Part shown: positions 1 through 6,877 of the stretch, piece by piece
Layout of the letters: every line of letters starts with the position of its first letter
Numbering within the stretch: position 1 is the first letter of the stretch
Source of the DNA: Bacteroidales bacterium
GTDB taxonomy: Bacteria; Bacteroidota; Bacteroidia; Bacteroidales; UBA3663
DNA length: 37,911 bases
NCBI GenBank assembly: GCA_017618715.1
Contig: JAFZTS010000009.1
Coordinates: 1 to 37,911, forward strand
Direction: 5' to 3'
Program-made: the position numbers and the translations under genes
The notes under the pieces: model-generated
The model's database searches: none
Told to the model about the DNA's origin: nothing
What the model saw: only the letters and a program-made list of their open reading frames with translations

Positions 1-97
1 ATCTCCTTCGAAATTGCCCGTTTTGTAAAGAAAGATTAGGCTTTCTTAGAACGAAAAGTCAGTTTTTTCTTGTATTTCTGCTCCTCTGAGTATTTTA

Positions 98-492
98 GCA
101 CAATAAAGTACGAAATTGGTCTATCTTCTGCAGAGGATGGCACAATAAAGTACGAAACTGTGCTACCGCATTTGGAGATAGCACAGAAAAGTACGAAATT
201 GTGCTACCGCATTTGGAGATAGCACAGAAAAGTACGAAATTGTGCTACCGCATTTGGAGATGGCACAGAAAAGTACGAAATTGTGCTACCGCATTTGGAG
301 ATAGCACAGAAAAGTACGAAACTGTGCTACCGCATTTGGAGATGGCACAGAAAAGTACGAAACTGTGCTACCGCATTTGGAGATAGCACAGAAAAGTACG
401 AAATTGTGCTACCGCGTTTGGAGATAGCACAGAAAAGTACGAAACTGTGCTACCGCGTTTGGAGATAGCTCAATAAGGTACGAAATTGTGCT
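98..492. repeat. 41-bp tandem repeat, about nine units, hairpin-forming
   Basis: Full 41-bp units start at 140, 181, 222, 263, 304, 345, 386 and 427. Diverged units flank them at 98 (42 bp) and 468 (partial). Each unit holds inverted arms TAGCACAG / CTGTGCTA around a conserved 12-nt loop AAAAGTACGAAA, then the linker ccgcatttggaga. Between full units the stem changes are mostly A-to-G or C-to-T steps that keep G-U pairing if the plus strand is transcribed. The unit at 140 has one A-C mismatch. The loop core is conserved even in the diverged edge copies. There are no unique spacers, so this is not a CRISPR array. Open frames across it only mirror the repeat. Confidence 0.9.
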
Positions 493-589
493 ATTTCCTT
501 CCTAACGCCTTTTGTTTGTCAAAAAAAGTACTCAAATGTTGCCAATATGTTTACTTTTTATACCGATTGGTTATTTTTTCGGCCGATAA

Positions 590-621
590 TTTGGCTGTTT
601 GCCCAAATTTGAGTAACTTTG
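590..621 (+). promoter_or_regulatory. Bacteroidetes-type promoter of acyltransferase
   Basis: TTTGG at 590-594 and TAACTTTG at 614-621 are separated by 19 bp, a full match to the -33/-7 consensus. Transcription would begin near 628, which rules out the TTG codon at 619 as the start of the downstream gene. Between the tandem repeat and this site (493-589) nothing else was recognised. Confidence 0.75.
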
Positions 622-660
622 CCGCCGTTATTTCGTGTTATTTTTAAATTTAGTCATTCT

Positions 661-1992
661 GTGACACCGTTACATTCTCATCAAAAGCCGGGTCTGGTCC
701 TGTACAAGTGGTATATCAACCTCATCAACAGTACGCTGATGATCCGGAATCGTTACACCGTGGGCAAGGAAAATATCCCTGCGAAAGGGGAGAAGTACTT
801 CATTGCCTGCAACCATCAGAATGCGGCAAACGATGCCATCAATATTGCCTTTGCATATCCTATCGATTATTTGCAGCACTTTGTTGTGCGAGCCAACGTC
901 TTTTCGCTCAACCCCGCCATCACGGCTTTCCTATCGTGGTTGGGTCTGATACCCGCGTTCCGCATGGGTTGGGAAGGGGGAGAAGCGCTTGAAGAGAATT
1001 ATAGTCTCTTCGACAAACTTGCCATCCGCATCAATCAGGGACGCAACGTGCTGGTGTTCCCCGAATCGGGCCACACGCAGGGTCATTATCTCGATCCGTT
1101 CTCGACAGGACTCGTCCGCATGGCGTTCCATACCGCCAAATACAACGGCTGGAAGGAGGACATCAAGATTCTGCCTACGGCGCATCATTACAGCGACTAT
1201 TTCGACGTACAGACCGATTTCCTATGGATGGTGGGCGAACCTATCTCGCTACAGCCTTACTACGAAGAGTTTCAGGAACATCCCTATCGTGTGATGCGTG
1301 AGGTGACGCGACGGATGCGCACCGCCATCCAGAGCATGATGCTCGACGAAGGCGAGGATCATTATGCCGAGAAGGATTTTCTGCGCCGCTCGGCACTCAA
1401 CCCCGCCACGATGAAGAATCTTCCCTTGCCTGAGAAGTTGGCCGAGGATAAGGTCTTTGTGGAGCATCTCAAGACGCTGATGGACAACGAGGAGCTCATC
1501 ACGCTGACCGACGAACTGAAGCTACGCGAAGAGACGCTGGGTATCCAAGATACGATGATGGCTGCTCCTCCCACGTGGGCCGGGACAGTGGCATGTGGTC
1601 TGCTGTGCCTTTTGCTGCTGCCGCTTTGGATCGTGAGCCTTTGGCCCCACATCATTTGCTACAAACTGCCCCTTGTGCTGCTCAAGGAGGACAAGATGTT
1701 CACCAATTCCTATCGTGTCATCCTTTCCATCGTCATCCTTTATCCGCTTTTCGCCCTCATCACGCTGCTGGTGATGGGATTGGGCTGGGGAATGTGGTGG
1801 CAGGCCATCGTTTGGATCCTTCTTTGGATTCCGATAGGCAAGTTCTGCTGGTGGTATTCGCAGCGTGCCCACAACGTCTTCCGTGCCCTGAGTTATCTGA
1901 CCCATCCTTCGGAAATCAAGGCCATCGGGCAGCTCAGAGAGCACATCAAGGAGATCATCAACATTGAAAACAGGTATAGAAAGGTAGTATAA
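661..1992 (+). CDS. membrane-associated glycerolipid acyltransferase (PlsC-like)
   Basis: This protein probably transfers an acyl chain to a glycerolipid or related acceptor at the inner membrane. It carries the acyltransferase block I motif NHQNAAND (the H-x5-D spacing of the SNHPNxxxD type) and a downstream FPESGHTQG block. The C-terminal third has hydrophobic segments typical of membrane anchoring (WAGTVACGLLCLLLLPLWIV, then VILSIVILYPLFALITLLVMGLG and an adjacent stretch). The open frame reaches back to a TTG at 619, but that codon overlaps the promoter -7 box, so GTG 661 (443 aa) or ATG 739 is more likely. trpB follows 56 bp later without a clear promoter of its own, so the two may be cotranscribed. 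The acyl acceptor cannot be told from sequence. Confidence 0.75.
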   Translation: MTPLHSHQKPGLVLYKWYINLINSTLMIRNRYTVGKENIPAKGEKYFIACNHQNAANDAINIAFAYPIDYLQHFVVRANVFSLNPAITAFLSWLGLIPAFRMGWEGGEALEENYSLFDKLAIRINQGRNVLVFPESGHTQGHYLDPFSTGLVRMAFHTAKYNGWKEDIKILPTAHHYSDYFDVQTDFLWMVGEPISLQPYYEEFQEHPYRVMREVTRRMRTAIQSMMLDEGEDHYAEKDFLRRSALNPATMKNLPLPEKLAEDKVFVEHLKTLMDNEELITLTDELKLREETLGIQDTMMAAPPTWAGTVACGLLCLLLLPLWIVSLWPHIICYKLPLVLLKEDKMFTNSYRVILSIVILYPLFALITLLVMGLGWGMWWQAIVWILLWIPIGKFCWWYSQRAHNVFRALSYLTHPSEIKAIGQLREHIKEIINIENRYRKVV

Positions 1993-2048
1993 CCCTTAGT
2001 GATAACCCTTACTCATTATTAATCAATCCAATAAAAACAATTCAAACA

Positions 2049-3425
2049 ATGGATCAGAAGATTCCTTACAAGATTTACTTGACAGAGAGCGAGATTCCCA
2101 CACAGTGGTACAACGTGCGTGCCGACATGAAGGTGAAGCCCGCACCGCTCATCCACCCAGGCGATGGCCATGCGTTGACCCTCGAAGAGATGAACCCCAT
2201 CTTCTGCGAAGAGCTGAACAAACAGGAGCTCGACAACGACACACAGTGGTTCGAAATCCCGAAGCCAGTGCAGGAGTTCTATCGCATGTATCGTCCTTCA
2301 CCACTCGTGCGTGCCTACTTCCTTGAGAAGGCACTCGGTACGCCTGCCAAGATTTACTATAAGTTTGAGGGCAACAACACTTCGGGTTCGCACAAGCTCA
2401 ATTCGTCCATCGCCCAGGCTTACTATGCCAAGGCTCAGGGCCTCAAGGGCGTGACCACCGAGACGGGTGCCGGCCAGTGGGGTACGGCTTTGAGCATGGC
2501 TTGCTCTTACTTCGGCCTCGACTGCAAGGTTTATATGGTGAAGGTGTCTTATGAGCAAAAGCCTTTCCGTCGTGAGGTGATGCGCACTTATGGCGCCAAT
2601 GTGACTCCATCTCCAAGTATGACGACAGAGGTCGGCAAGAAGATTCTTGCCAATCACCCAGGCACTACCGGTTCGCTCGGCTGCGCCATCTCGGAGGCTG
2701 TTGAGACTGCTGTCAAGACTCCCGGCTATCGCTACGTGTTGGGTTCGGTGCTCAACCAGGTGCTGCTCCACCAGTCCATCATCGGCCTGGAAGTGAAGAA
2801 GGCGCTTGACAAGTATGACATCAAGCCCGACATCCTCATCGGCTGTCTCGGCGGTGGTTCGAACTTCGGCGGTTTCGCTTCTCCATTCCTTGGCGAGATG
2901 CTGCGTGGCGAGGCCAACTATCACCTCATTGGTGTAGAGCCTGCTTCATGCCCCAGCTTCACTCGCGGCAAGTTCGCTTACGACTTCTGCGACACTGGTA
3001 TGATCTGCCCACTCGCCAAGATGTACACCCTTGGCTCGCAGTTCATACCATCGTCAAACCATGCCGGTGGTCTTCGTTTCCACGGCATCAGCCCCATCCT
3101 CGCACAACTCTATCACGACGGATATTTCGAGGCACGTGCCGTCGAGCAGACTGCCGTCTTCGAGGCTGCCGAGCTGTTCGCCCGCGCCGAGGGCATCCTG
3201 CCTGCTCCCGAGTCGAGCCACGCCATCCGCGTTGCCATCGACGAGGCCAACAAGTGCAAGCTCAACGGTGAAGAGAAGACTATCGTCTTCAACCTTTCCG
3301 GCACCGGCTACTTCGACCTCGTGGCTTACCAGCAGTTCAACGACGGTGTGATGACCGACGTCATCCCCAGCGACGAAGCTATCGCCGAAGGCCTTGCCAA
3401 GCTGCCTAAGGTCGGGAACGAGTAA
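2049..3425 (+). CDS. trpB: tryptophan synthase beta chain, TrpB2 type
   Basis: PLP enzyme that condenses indole with L-serine to tryptophan in the cytoplasm. The 458-residue length and long N-terminal extension (LTESEIPTQWYNVRADM) fit the TrpB2 subgroup rather than the roughly 400-residue TrpB1 that pairs with TrpA. The PLP lysine is K116 in GSHKLN, and the phosphate-binding loop is GGGSN. No trpA or other trp gene is adjacent, as is usual for TrpB2, which may act as an indole-salvage enzyme. Codon use is strongly biased (GGC, CTC, GCC, AAG), suggesting high expression. The only upstream feature is a 9-bp direct repeat TAACCCTTA (1990-1998 and 2003-2011). Family is certain; the physiological partner is not. 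Confidence 0.93.
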   Translation: MDQKIPYKIYLTESEIPTQWYNVRADMKVKPAPLIHPGDGHALTLEEMNPIFCEELNKQELDNDTQWFEIPKPVQEFYRMYRPSPLVRAYFLEKALGTPAKIYYKFEGNNTSGSHKLNSSIAQAYYAKAQGLKGVTTETGAGQWGTALSMACSYFGLDCKVYMVKVSYEQKPFRREVMRTYGANVTPSPSMTTEVGKKILANHPGTTGSLGCAISEAVETAVKTPGYRYVLGSVLNQVLLHQSIIGLEVKKALDKYDIKPDILIGCLGGGSNFGGFASPFLGEMLRGEANYHLIGVEPASCPSFTRGKFAYDFCDTGMICPLAKMYTLGSQFIPSSNHAGGLRFHGISPILAQLYHDGYFEARAVEQTAVFEAAELFARAEGILPAPESSHAIRVAIDEANKCKLNGEEKTIVFNLSGTGYFDLVAYQQFNDGVMTDVIPSDEAIAEGLAKLPKVGNE

Positions 3426-3458
3426 TTCTTTTTTTCTATCACGAATTTAAGATTGATA

Positions 3459-3555
3459 AACATGAATTATCACGAATAATCACGAATTATTATTTGGATG
3501 GCTCGTACAAACGTTATTCATTATTAATTCATGTAAATTCATGATAATTCGTGTT
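3459..3555. repeat. dispersed AT-rich inverted-repeat element, copy 1
   Basis: Two 37-bp arms, 3459-3495 and 3519-3555, are inverted copies with about eight mismatches. They are built from short iterations of CAyGAATTAT / CAyGAATTT. The left arm of copy 2 (6725-6761) is nearly identical to the reverse complement of this right arm, so both belong to one family. The right end reaches to within 6 bp of the next start codon. Confidence 0.8.
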
Positions 3556-3561
3556 AAGCTT

Positions 3562-4242
3562 ATGAAACTGCGCGCATACGTCATATTCTTGACATTACTG
3601 CTCGTCTTGATCTGCACTGGCTGTACATCGACTCGCGAAAACCGAGCGGTGTTCAGCCAGTTCGCTTATACCAAAGACTTCTGCAACGAGGAATCGCTGC
3701 CTGATACTACAGTTTTTTCCTCGCTGCCCAAGGATCCTGAGTGGTTGTTCCCCTATGGCTTTTTGCCGGGTATGAGAGTTGTCGATGAGCGTCCGGAGTC
3801 GATTGTTCATGGCCTTTCGATACCTTGTTTCAACATGTCTTCTATTGGTTTGCGGCCAGCTTGTTATGTGGGTCGTCGCATCCGGCATCGTCAGTTTGCC
3901 GTCATGATCGAGATGTTCTTTACTCCTGCCGAGGGCGATGCTGCAGGTTTGCTTATCTCACAATATTTCTTCTGTCGCATACCCACTGGCCTTGCCTTGC
4001 GTCGTATCAACGATGAAGGTTTCGATGTTCTTGCCAAGACAGAACTTCCCGACTATGTCACCCGTGTATATCTCCGTGTGGAATTCAACGAGCCCACCTG
4101 CTCCTTCTTCTATCGTTATGAAGGCAGTGGTCCCGACGATTGGACTTCAGTGGCAAATGACATAAAAATCGATTTCGACTTAGCAAAAGATAACGGCTCC
4201 ACTATCATCGGATTGTATGCCGAGCATTCCAGTTCTAATTAG
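3562..4242 (+). CDS. lipoprotein resembling an orphan GH43 C-terminal (GH43_C2) beta-sandwich
   Basis: An N-terminal signal (MKLRAYVIFLTLLLVLICTGC) predicts a lipoprotein anchored after Cys20. The mature part reads like the C-terminal concanavalin A-like domain of GH43 beta-xylosidases. It has a segment ending ACYVGRRIRH (family pattern PxFVGRRQQH), then DAAGLLISQ (EAGLxxxQ), VYLRVEF (xYLRVE), and a C-terminal IIGLYAEH (GLYA). No five-bladed GH43 catalytic domain precedes it, and 226 residues leave no room for one. It may be a carbohydrate-binding surface lipoprotein or a relic of a split enzyme. The frame extends upstream to 3541, but that start lies in the repeat element, so ATG 3562 is preferred. 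Domain assignment rests on recalled motif patterns, not an alignment. Confidence 0.6.
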   Translation: MKLRAYVIFLTLLLVLICTGCTSTRENRAVFSQFAYTKDFCNEESLPDTTVFSSLPKDPEWLFPYGFLPGMRVVDERPESIVHGLSIPCFNMSSIGLRPACYVGRRIRHRQFAVMIEMFFTPAEGDAAGLLISQYFFCRIPTGLALRRINDEGFDVLAKTELPDYVTRVYLRVEFNEPTCSFFYRYEGSGPDDWTSVANDIKIDFDLAKDNGSTIIGLYAEHSSSN

Positions 4243-4315
4243 TGAAATATTGTCAGTTATACAATGCAATTTCTACAGAATTTAAGATATTTATAGGAAT
4301 TAATTGTTAAGGAAA

Positions 4316-4346
4316 TTGTATTTCTTCTTTTTTTTATTTACCTTTG
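4316..4346 (+). promoter_or_regulatory. probable promoter of DUF4143 ATPase
   Basis: TACCTTTG at 4339-4346 matches the -7 box, with TTG at 4316-4318 (spacer 20). The predicted start near 4354 falls inside an inverted repeat ACGCTCA (4349-4355) / TGAGCGT (4367-4373). The leader to the start codon would be about 105 nt. Confidence 0.55.
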
Positions 4347-4372
4347 TAACGCTCATTAAGATTTATTGAGCG

Positions 4373-4452
4373 TAAAGTATACTTTAATATTTTTCGTCAT
4401 TTTAGTAAAGTATACTTTAAAATAATTTTGTTATTTTACAAAGAATACTTAA
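4373..4452. promoter_or_regulatory. three palindromes phased at 33 bp (candidate operators)
   Basis: The perfect palindrome TAAAGTATACTTTA occurs at 4373-4386 and 4406-4419. A degenerate copy (11 of 14 matches) lies at 4439-4452. The starts are exactly 33 bp apart, close to three helical turns, and the last copy ends 9 bp before the ATG of the ATPase. The placement in the transcribed leader suggests operator or roadblock sites, perhaps for self-control; this is inference. Confidence 0.6.
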
Positions 4453-4461
4453 AAATATTGT

Positions 4462-5736
4462 ATGAATAAGCAGATTGTCAAAACCATTATAGGCGAGAAG
4501 ATGCAGGAGATAGAGAGTCTTCACTTGCTTCAAAGAGGCATGGAGTTCGAGGATAACACCAGTTATGTGCTCATTGGAATACGAAGAGCAGGTAAATCCT
4601 ATACTCTTTATCAGGATATGCAAAAGCATATTATCGAGGGTAAAGCTAAGGCCGAAGATATTCTCTATATCAACTTTGAAGATGAACGAATTGCTTCAAT
4701 TGAATCTGAAGAGCTGGGGCTGATACTTGATGCTTATTTCGAGATGTTTGACCAAAAGCATCCTTTGGTATATCTTGACGGAATTCAGAATGTGACTGGC
4801 TGGGAGAAGTTTGCACGTCGTTTGACTGAGTCCAAGTTCCGCGTTATGATAACTGGCAGCAATGCAAAGATGCTAAGTCATGATATAGCTACGACTTTAG
4901 GAGGTAGTTACATTGCTCGCGAAGTTTTTCCTTTTTCTTTTAGGGAATATCTAAAATCTCATGGCATTGAGCTTGAATGTAATTGGGAATACAAACCAGA
5001 CAGCAGGTTGAGTGTAATTCGTCATTTTCGTGAGTATTTCTATAACGGTGGATTTGCCGAATCTTTCGATAAAACGAACAAACGCGAATGGCTGACTTCG
5101 CTCTACCAGAAAATTGTGATGGGTGATATTGTTGAACGCAATAAGGTTCGCAATTCAAGAATCCTTCGACTGCTTGCAAGGAAACTGGCCGACAGTGTAA
5201 TGCAACCAACCTCATTAAAACGATTGGTAAATATAGTCAAATCGACGGGGGATACTGTTAGCCAAATGGTACTGAAAGATTATTTGGATTATATGGAGGA
5301 TGCATATTTGACATTCTCTATACCCAACCTTGTTTCTCCGCTGAGTGAACAGCAGACTCTTGTGAAACGATATTTTACGGATAATGGAATCCTTAACCTT
5401 TTCCTATACAACGGGGAAACAAAACTATTGGAGAATCTGGTTGCTATCCATCTTGATCATCTTTATCGCAACACTAAAGAGGAATTAAGACTATTTTATT
5501 ATAATAAAGGTATAGAAGTGGACTTTTGTATCCCAGAACAGCATTTGGCCATTCAGGTATCCTACAACATCGACGATCATGATACATACGAGCGCGAAGT
5601 CGGTAGTCTGACAAGGTTCTTGAATATTTACAAGGACTATCGGGGGGTAGTTGTCACATGGGATACAGAACGGCAGATTGAAAATGAGAATGTTCGCATT
5701 GATGTCGTTCCTTGTTGGAAGTGGCTGTTGCAATAA
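4462..5736 (+). CDS. AAA-family ATPase with DUF4143 domain
   Basis: Cytoplasmic ATPase of the widespread AAA_14/DUF4143 group, of unknown cellular role. Walker A is GIRRAGKS (residues 39-46). The Walker B strand reads LVYLDGIQN, where relatives usually have LDEIQ; the usual catalytic glutamate is Gly107 (codon GGA, one base from GAA). A sensor-like GSNAKML follows. The C-terminal half has the nuclease-like strand EVDFCIPEQHLAIQVSY and the closing WKWLL typical of the family. At 424 residues it is full length. A truncated outer-membrane gene starts 7 bp after its stop. Lower G+C than its neighbours and the unusual operator array suggest an accessory gene. ATP may be bound but poorly hydrolysed if the Gly is real. 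Confidence 0.85.
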   Translation: MNKQIVKTIIGEKMQEIESLHLLQRGMEFEDNTSYVLIGIRRAGKSYTLYQDMQKHIIEGKAKAEDILYINFEDERIASIESEELGLILDAYFEMFDQKHPLVYLDGIQNVTGWEKFARRLTESKFRVMITGSNAKMLSHDIATTLGGSYIAREVFPFSFREYLKSHGIELECNWEYKPDSRLSVIRHFREYFYNGGFAESFDKTNKREWLTSLYQKIVMGDIVERNKVRNSRILRLLARKLADSVMQPTSLKRLVNIVKSTGDTVSQMVLKDYLDYMEDAYLTFSIPNLVSPLSEQQTLVKRYFTDNGILNLFLYNGETKLLENLVAIHLDHLYRNTKEELRLFYYNKGIEVDFCIPEQHLAIQVSYNIDDHDTYEREVGSLTRFLNIYKDYRGVVVTWDTERQIENENVRIDVVPCWKWLLQ

Positions 5737-5743
5737 TAGAACT

Positions 5744-5875
5744 ATGAAAAGAATCACAATTCTCTTAGCTGCCATATCGTTCAGCGCAATGACAGCGACA
5801 GCACAAACTGAGGTCGGAAAGTTCTCACTGAAACCCGTTGCAGGTATCACCATTTTCCCTGATTTTATGCAATAA
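5744..5875 (+). pseudogene. truncated outer-membrane beta-barrel protein (N-terminal remnant)
   Basis: A 43-codon frame encodes a signal peptide (MKRITILLAAISFSAMTATAQ) and the first strand of what looks like a small outer-membrane beta-barrel protein (EVGKFSLKPVAGITIFPDF). It then ends abruptly. The stop lies within a 9-bp inverted repeat TTTTATGCA (5863-5871) / TGCATAAAA (5887-5895). No continuation is visible in other frames downstream, so the rest of the gene appears deleted or replaced. It could also be a real short secreted peptide, but a full signal peptide followed by only 22 residues of barrel-like sequence favours a remnant. Confidence 0.6.
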
Positions 5876-5933
5876 ATACGCTGTACTGCATAAAATAGTA
5901 ACTTTTTTGTGCAATAGGCTTGGAAAAATGAAG

Positions 5934-5985
5934 AAAAAGTGCCAACGCTTACTTGTCGGACGACATGTAAACGTTGGCACTTTTT
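5934..5985. terminator. long bidirectional hairpin terminator
   Basis: Arms AAAAAGTGCCAACG (5934-5947) and CGTTGGCACTTTTT (5972-5985) are perfect complements. The inside (TTACTTGTCG / CGACATGTAA) pairs at nine of ten positions, giving a near-continuous 25-bp stem. The flanking A and T runs allow termination on both strands. It sits 22 bp beyond the stop of the minus-strand lipoprotein. Confidence 0.8.
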
Positions 5986-6007
5986 GTGGGGTATGAATGG
6001 AGGAGGA

Positions 6008-6652
6008 TTATTTCAGCATCTTCTCAGCATCCTTGAGAGCTTCTTCCATATTCTTCTGGAGACCTTCGGTGAAGTTGGTGCAGACGTAGCTGTTCTCTTT
6101 CAGATTTACCTTCGAGAGGTAGCATGCTTCGAAGCGGTCGTTGAGCAGGAAGCCCCATTCAACATTGCTGCCGCTGTCAAGTAATTTCTCCAAAGGCAGC
6201 TCTTCGAGAGCTTGTTCGCGTGTCTTTACATCAAGGTTGCTGCCGAAGCCGCGTACAACCTTGCCGTCCTGCGCCAGTTTCTTCGTCACGTTGTAGATCT
6301 TGGTGATGTAGGCGTTCCATTCTTCGGGCGTAATCTTTGAACCGTCCTTCTTGCAATAGACGGCCTTGGCATTGTTGACACCATTGCCCATGAATTTGTC
6401 CAAGCCTTCGAGTTTCTCCACGAAGTCGAAATCTGGCTTCACGTCATCTAACGTCAGCTTGCCGTCATAACGTTTCTTCCAGGTGGCTTCGCACTTTTCG
6501 GTACCGGTCATCTCCGAGAGTTTCTTCTCGGCCTGCTCCAGTTTCTGGTCAGTCTTTGCGTCTCCTGTTACTACAGGGGCTTTCTTCTCGCCGCAAGCTA
6601 CGAAAATGGCGATGCTTGCAATGCACATGAGTGCTGTCAGTACTTTCTTCAT
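6008..6652 (-). CDS. lipoprotein of unknown function
   Basis: The 214-residue product starts with MKKVLTALMCIASIAIFVACG, a clear lipoprotein signal with lipobox FVAC. A charged region follows (residues about 30-55, TDQKLEQAEKKLSEMTG) that could form a coiled coil. The rest is mixed alpha/beta and ends in a helical tail (LQKNMEEALKDAEKMLK). Five cysteines in the mature part (for example KCEATW, VYCKK, ACYLS, YVCTN) are unusual for a surface lipoprotein and could form disulfides in the periplasm. I do not recognise the family. It appears monocistronic, with its own terminator downstream and an inverted-repeat element upstream. Confidence 0.75.
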   Translation of the reverse strand: MKKVLTALMCIASIAIFVACGEKKAPVVTGDAKTDQKLEQAEKKLSEMTGTEKCEATWKKRYDGKLTLDDVKPDFDFVEKLEGLDKFMGNGVNNAKAVYCKKDGSKITPEEWNAYITKIYNVTKKLAQDGKVVRGFGSNLDVKTREQALEELPLEKLLDSGSNVEWGFLLNDRFEACYLSKVNLKENSYVCTNFTEGLQKNMEEALKDAEKMLK

Positions 6653-6724
6653 AGTTTTATTGTGATAGTATTAATTGTTAAGTAAGTAACCAAAATTGAC
6701 GATAATTATATGCGGCTTTTATCT

Positions 6725-6826
6725 AACATGAATTATCATGAATTTACATGAATTATTATTTCGTAAAATCAGATCATATACAGGCATATACTTGAAAATT
6801 TACGTTAATTCATGATAATTCGTGTT
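6725..6826. repeat. dispersed AT-rich inverted-repeat element, copy 2
   Basis: The left arm 6725-6761 and right arm about 6795-6826 are inverted, sharing AACAyGAATTATCATGAATT. The left arm is almost the exact reverse complement of the right arm of copy 1 (3519-3555). The roughly 30-bp centre differs between copies. It occupies the gap between two minus-strand genes. Confidence 0.75.
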
Positions 6827-6877
6827 TTAAAGAAAAAATGTATAGTTAATTCTGAATAGTTACTTAATTGAATAAGT

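Noticed and set aside
28..47. Terminator at the left edge (AAGAAAG / CTTTCTT)
   Set aside because: Only a weak 7-bp AT-rich stem with no T-run directly after it and no gene visible upstream.
201..468. Two 61-codon overlapping open frames in the repeat array
   Set aside because: They are the repeat read in successive frames (41 bp is not a multiple of three), with no initiation signals.
98..492. CRISPR array
   Set aside because: Units are contiguous 41-mers with no unique spacers and no cas genes nearby.
619..660. N-terminal extension of the acyltransferase from a TTG codon
   Set aside because: The TTG overlaps the -7 box TAACTTTG at 614-621, so it would not be transcribed.
5929..5997. 22-codon frame MKKKCQRLLVGRHV...
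   Set aside because: It lies almost wholly inside the terminator palindrome, which explains its sequence.
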